DNA of 64,000 nucleotides. Origin: [Scytonema hofmanni] UTEX 2349 (GTDB lineage: Bacteria; Cyanobacteriota; Cyanobacteriia; Cyanobacteriales; Nostocaceae). The DNA lies in contig NZ_KK073768.1 in assembly GCF_000582685.1 (NCBI RefSeq), positions 2,533,130 to 2,597,129 of the forward strand, read 5' to 3'. How positions within the stretch are numbered: the first letter of the stretch is position 1; every line of letters starts with the position of its first letter. The notes beneath the pieces are model-generated. The model had not been told where the DNA came from, made no database searches, and saw nothing but the letters and a program-made list of their open reading frames with translations. Position numbers and translations under genes: made by a program. Below are positions 60,549 to 64,000 of the stretch, in pieces.

Positions 60549-61211
60549 ATGCAGATACTTAAAACTGAAAATAAGAAAAGCAGTATTTTACCATTATTTG
60601 CCGTCGCAACATTTGGTTTGCATCTGCTCACTTTACTCGTACTGTTCTTCCACTGGTCTATGTTGCAGCAGTTACAGATGCGATTAACACCTCAAAGTTT
60701 AGTGCAACTTGCTGATGGACATGCCATAACAGTAGACCCCAAACCGAATTTAGAGCGACATCCAGAGACAATTCGGCGCTTTGTCGGTGAAACTATGACC
60801 TTAATGCTTACTTGGTCGCAGCAACAGCAGCCAAAAACTGTTTGGGAAGTTAGTTCTGAACTGATAGCTAATGAATTGCAGCCAAAATTACAATCACAAA
60901 TTAGTCCCACTGAAAACTTAAGTAAAGGAACTGAAAATGTATTGGTTATAGAAAGTATTTCTCAACCTACAAAAATAGAAAATGGTAAGTGGAAAGTGGA
61001 AATGTTTGCTAATCAAATAATTTTTACAAATTCTGATAGATTGGGAAAATCAATTTCCTTTAATAAAATAATTTTAGTGAGAGCAATTGATGAACAAGCT
61101 GCTTCACTACCAAACTCCCCGTTACCTTTGAACTTGGTGGCTTATCGCCTTGGCGAAGCGAGATTAAAAATTTATAATATCTGTGAAATACAAGATAAAA
61201 AATGTTCATGA
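60549..61211 (+). CDS. VirB8/TraE-like bitopic protein (second paralogue, shorter)
   Basis: A 220-residue paralogue of the previous protein: SILPLFAVATFGLHLLTLLV aligns with its helix, and LVQLADGHAITVD and LERHPETIRRFVGETMTLML with its domain start. About 50 residues in the middle (the segment around TTSWIASFALSEDF in the first copy) are missing. The end KIENGKWKVEMFANQI aligns with KIGLGKWRVGM. The tandem pair arose by duplication and may form a hetero-oligomer. Confidence 0.7.
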   Translation: MQILKTENKKSSILPLFAVATFGLHLLTLLVLFFHWSMLQQLQMRLTPQSLVQLADGHAITVDPKPNLERHPETIRRFVGETMTLMLTWSQQQQPKTVWEVSSELIANELQPKLQSQISPTENLSKGTENVLVIESISQPTKIENGKWKVEMFANQIIFTNSDRLGKSISFNKIILVRAIDEQAASLPNSPLPLNLVAYRLGEARLKIYNICEIQDKKCS

Positions 61212-61258
61212 AATTCAAAATTAAACTATACTAAGTAATTGTACGTTCAATTTATATA

Positions 61259-61380
61259 GCAATCCTATCTGAATTGTGAAAGTTGCCTTTGTTTAACTAA
61301 TCGCCTTCTCTGCGAGAGGCTTCTCTACGAGAGGCTTTGCCAACGCGCTTCGCGTCTCGAACAACTGCTATATGTAGTCA
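61259..61380. repeat. Interspersed repeat with GAGAGGCTTCTCTACGAGAGGC
   Basis: Between the second VirB8-like gene and the VirB10-like gene lies AGCAATCCTAT...GTGAAAG (shared with 29007) and CTCTGCGAGAGGC / CTCTACGAGAGGC units followed by GCCAACGCGCTTCGCG. These are dispersed intergenic repeats with strong local hairpins. Confidence 0.65.
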
Positions 61381-61437
61381 TCCGTGAAAACCCCTGCCAC
61401 AATGGCATTGTTGAATTCTAAAATTAAAAATTAATTT

Positions 61438-63096
61438 ATGACTCGATATTCAATTCCTTCAGAAAAGTTGCCACAAAATCTAGATAGTCCACCCGAATTG
61501 GACACTTTAGATTGGGAATCACGGATGGCAAGATTGGTTGGCTTGGTAGAAGAATCTTCATCTGCTAATACCGAGGAAGCAGTAGAAGAATCAACTCCTG
61601 CGTTACAACCTTTGTCTGATCCTCAAGAAGTTCGCACTAAGGAACCCCTCTCATCTAACCCCTTTGCTAAGTTAGGCTTGGTGGGTGCTGGTACTTTGGG
61701 TATAGTATTGGTGGCTGGCGTGTTTTTGTCGCAGCTAATGAACACTGGCAAGCAACAGCCAAAAAAGAATAATGTTTCTATGCGATCGCAACCAATAAGC
61801 GATTCCCGCCCGCAGCAGCTACAATCAGAACTAGAGACTTTAAAAACTAAATTAGCCCTGACTGAACAAACAGAAGCAGTCAAAGCAGCACAACAAAAGC
61901 TCAGACTTCAAAAACCAACACCTGTTGCAGCTCGACCAGTTTCACAACCACCAACTTCTGTCAATAGAGTGAGGATACCAGTGGAAAGGATACCAACACC
62001 CGTGCGAACAGTTTATGTGCCTCGCATAGTCACTGTTGAGCGTGTCGTTAAAGCACCCTCTGTTCCACAAAAGCCTATTCCACAAAAGCCTATTCCACAA
62101 AAGCCTGCTAACTCTCAAATTTTACCATCACCTTTGCCGATAGTTGCAGCAAACACCCAGCCAATAGTTACAGTAACTCCCAAACCCACACCAGATCCGC
62201 TTCAGGAATGGGCAAAGTTAGCAAAATTAGGTAGCTACGGTATGGTTACTATGACTGGGAATAGTGTTCAAGCAGCTACTCCTACACCTACTCCTACACC
62301 TCCTGTAAATAATACTCGGTTGGCAGCAAATACCAAGCCAGACGACGAACCAGAAGAAGAGTCAACCCCTGCGGTTAGCCAAACAAAACAGCAGACTCCG
62401 AAATCCGTGGCTGTAGGAACTAGAGCGAAAGCTGTATTTGCGACCGCTGTATTTGGGGAAACTACTAGATCAACCAATAGCAATAAAAAAGACGAAAGCG
62501 GCAAAGACGTATTTGTAGTGCGTTTGAAAGAGCCATTAAAATCTGTGGATGGTGCGATCGCTTTACCTGCTAAGACTGAATTTTTAGCTCAAGTTCGTTC
62601 TATTTCAGACCAAGGCTTCCTACAGTTGGATGTAGTCAAAGTTATTGTCCCAAATAATAACAACTTCACTGAAAAAAGCTTACCGCCAAATGCAATAACC
62701 GTTCGCGCTAATCAAGGCAAACCTCTCATCGCAAGCCAATATTCTAATCAAGGGGGGTCTGTCGCAGGGCTAACGGATGTAGGAGTATTCGCCTTGAATG
62801 GTGTTGGTAAAGCAGCAGAGATATTTAATCGTCCTGATACCAGAATCCAGTGCGTCCCTAATACTACTGTTACTAGTGGGACTAGTGTTACTAATAATAA
62901 TTGTTTTCAAACCACCGACAACAGACGCAACATATTAGCGGGCGTTTTGGAAGGTGGTGCGACTAATATAGCTCAACAAGTTTCCCAACGCAATCAACAA
63001 AATATCTCTAAAAGACAGGCACAACGCACTAACGTTTGGTTTATGCCCGCAGGCAAAGAAATTGAAATATATGTAAATCAAACAACGCAGTTTTAA
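61438..63096 (+). CDS. VirB10/TrbI-like T4SS scaffold protein
   Basis: A 552-residue bitopic protein. A cytoplasmic acidic start is followed by one membrane helix (about 78-101, LGLVGAGTLGIVLVAGVFL), a proline-rich periplasmic span including three PQKPI-type units, and a C-terminal beta domain. That domain carries VGTRAKAVFATAVFGETT, VRLKEPLKSVDGAIALPAKT and FLQLDVVKVIVPN, the marks of VirB10/TrbI/TraB. It would link inner and outer membranes in the conjugation-type channel. ATG 61438 is the natural start. Confidence 0.82.
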   Translation: MTRYSIPSEKLPQNLDSPPELDTLDWESRMARLVGLVEESSSANTEEAVEESTPALQPLSDPQEVRTKEPLSSNPFAKLGLVGAGTLGIVLVAGVFLSQLMNTGKQQPKKNNVSMRSQPISDSRPQQLQSELETLKTKLALTEQTEAVKAAQQKLRLQKPTPVAARPVSQPPTSVNRVRIPVERIPTPVRTVYVPRIVTVERVVKAPSVPQKPIPQKPIPQKPANSQILPSPLPIVAANTQPIVTVTPKPTPDPLQEWAKLAKLGSYGMVTMTGNSVQAATPTPTPTPPVNNTRLAANTKPDDEPEEESTPAVSQTKQQTPKSVAVGTRAKAVFATAVFGETTRSTNSNKKDESGKDVFVVRLKEPLKSVDGAIALPAKTEFLAQVRSISDQGFLQLDVVKVIVPNNNNFTEKSLPPNAITVRANQGKPLIASQYSNQGGSVAGLTDVGVFALNGVGKAAEIFNRPDTRIQCVPNTTVTSGTSVTNNNCFQTTDNRRNILAGVLEGGATNIAQQVSQRNQQNISKRQAQRTNVWFMPAGKEIEIYVNQTTQF

Positions 63097-63171
63097 TAGT
63101 TAGAAGTTGGAGAATGAAGCATTAAAATTTCGGCACTTTTCAATTCAAACATGAAATACCTAATCTCTGGT

Positions 63172-63263
63172 AGAGACGTTCCGGCGGAACGTCTCTAGTA
63201 ATCCAGCGGAACGTCTCTAGTAATCCGGCGGAACGTCTCTAGTAATCCGGCGGAACGTCTCTA
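63172..63263. repeat. 22-bp tandem repeat (GGCGGAACGTCTCTAGTAATCC), 3.6 units
   Basis: Units at 63183-63204, 63205-63226 (one change), 63227-63248 and a partial one at 63249-63262. The array opens with AGAGACGTTCC, which pairs with each GGAACGTCTCT, so several alternative hairpins can form. A related sequence (AGACGTTCCAGTGGAAC) is found near 21434. Confidence 0.9.
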
Positions 63264-63363
63264 CGAGGGTTAAGGTATTTTTCTCAATGCATGACATGAT
63301 ATCATTTAACAACGCCCGCATTGAATTTGCTTGAACTATTTATCTATCTAAATTTTTGCAGCC

Positions 63364-63936
63364 ATGAAAAACGAGACATCACAAGGAAATACTCCAGATA
63401 AATCTTATTTATTACATCTGGCTACCTTGATTTTTTCAACTGCAATTTTATTAGTTGCAGGTCGTGTTTTAGCTAATAATGCCGTTCTTCGTTCGATGTT
63501 TTCTTGCCAAGCACAGGGTTTAGGGGGAGCAACACCTATTATCGATATTTGGTATCAACAAGGAACAAACTTAAGTTTTATTCAATCCGGAGAAACAATT
63601 AAAAAAGTTTGGTTAAACGACCCTTCACAGGTCACTATAGATTTTGATGGTCCGATGTGTATGCAGTTTGGTCAAGACCGTAATGTTAGTCAAGGAGATT
63701 GTAAAAATTCAGCTGCGAGTGTAATTCAACTCAGACGAATTCCCAAACTGAAAATTGCCGGATTGCCTAATACTAATAATACACTTTTAACAGTAGTTAC
63801 TGAAAAACAAGGCAAAACCAAGTTGTATGCATTTCGAGTAATATATGGCAAAGGTAGCCCTGAATATAGCACTTTAGCAATTTTTTCTGACCCTCCTTCT
63901 ACTAATGAAATGTCTTGTGTTAGACCTCCAAAATAA
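63364..63936 (+). CDS. VirB9/TraK-like exported protein
   Basis: A 190-residue protein with an N-terminal signal or anchor (LATLIFSTAILLVAGRVLA) and a beta-rich body. FIQSGETIKKVWLNDPSQVT is similar in style to the VirB9/TraK N-terminal domain, and the end (KTKLYAFRVIYGKGSPEYST) fits as well. Four cysteines may form disulfides. Its position after a VirB10-like gene supports the assignment, which is otherwise weak. ATG 63364 is preceded by little Shine-Dalgarno sequence. The window ends 64 bases after it. Confidence 0.6.
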   Translation: MKNETSQGNTPDKSYLLHLATLIFSTAILLVAGRVLANNAVLRSMFSCQAQGLGGATPIIDIWYQQGTNLSFIQSGETIKKVWLNDPSQVTIDFDGPMCMQFGQDRNVSQGDCKNSAASVIQLRRIPKLKIAGLPNTNNTLLTVVTEKQGKTKLYAFRVIYGKGSPEYSTLAIFSDPPSTNEMSCVRPPK

Positions 63937-64000
63937 TTTAGAAAGAATGACCGCAGGCTTATTTCATCAACATTAATCATTCGTTAAGTTGCCCCCAGAG

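Noticed and set aside
63172..63263. Possible CRISPR array
   Set aside because: The 22-bp units are directly adjacent with no spacers. The same holds for the tandem repeats at 60-139 and 6865-6902, and no cas genes are present.

Overview
The window is cyanobacterial DNA. The HIP1 octamer GCGATCGC recurs throughout, the gaps carry short tandem repeats and palindromic mini-elements typical of large-genome cyanobacteria, and many proteins are of cyanobacterial type (zinc-ribbon PP2C, FHA kinase, DUF4327, PEP-CTERM protein). No rRNA or tRNA gene was recognised, and the species cannot be named from the sequence alone.

Layout. (1) 1-4150: a signalling pair, a zinc-ribbon PP2C phosphatase and an FHA/zinc-ribbon Ser/Thr kinase, then a small DUF4327 gene. 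(2) 4150-6660: a decayed zone with the 3' end of a TnpB-type element, a histidine-kinase fragment cut by a 178-bp MITE, and an intact DUF305 (CopM-like) lipoprotein gene behind a MerR-type promoter. (3) 6900-53060: a very large surface-polysaccharide locus. It holds a Wzc-like chain-length/ATPase protein, Wzm and Wzt ABC-export genes, a Wzy-like polymerase, a dozen or more glycosyltransferases, two small EamA/SMR proteins, a carbamoyltransferase, a methyltransferase, a PhyH-type dioxygenase and a full set for UDP-ManNAc3NAcA synthesis (WbpA, B, D and E at 14196-18304, WbpI at 29936). (4) 53660-64000: a divergent type IV secretion (conjugation-like) gene set with VirB2-, B3-, B4-, B5-, B6-, B8- (two tandem paralogues), B10- and B9-like proteins, running to the right edge.

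The most notable system is a pair of complete IscB elements inside the polysaccharide locus (about 23677-25351 and 34727-36399). Each has an upstream HEARO/omega-RNA region, an IscB with all RuvC and HNH catalytic residues, and a downstream nested hairpin. The two copies differ mostly at silent positions. At least one omega-RNA helix and the 3' nested hairpin keep their pairing while their sequence changes. Copy 2 sits flush between two glycosyltransferase genes: its predicted guide comes from the 3' end of the upstream gene, and its right end supplies the Shine-Dalgarno and ATG of the downstream gene. No TnpA transposase is present. The copies are direct repeats bracketing about 9.4 kb that includes the WbpI epimerase and Wzt ATPase, the two genes separated from their functional partners.
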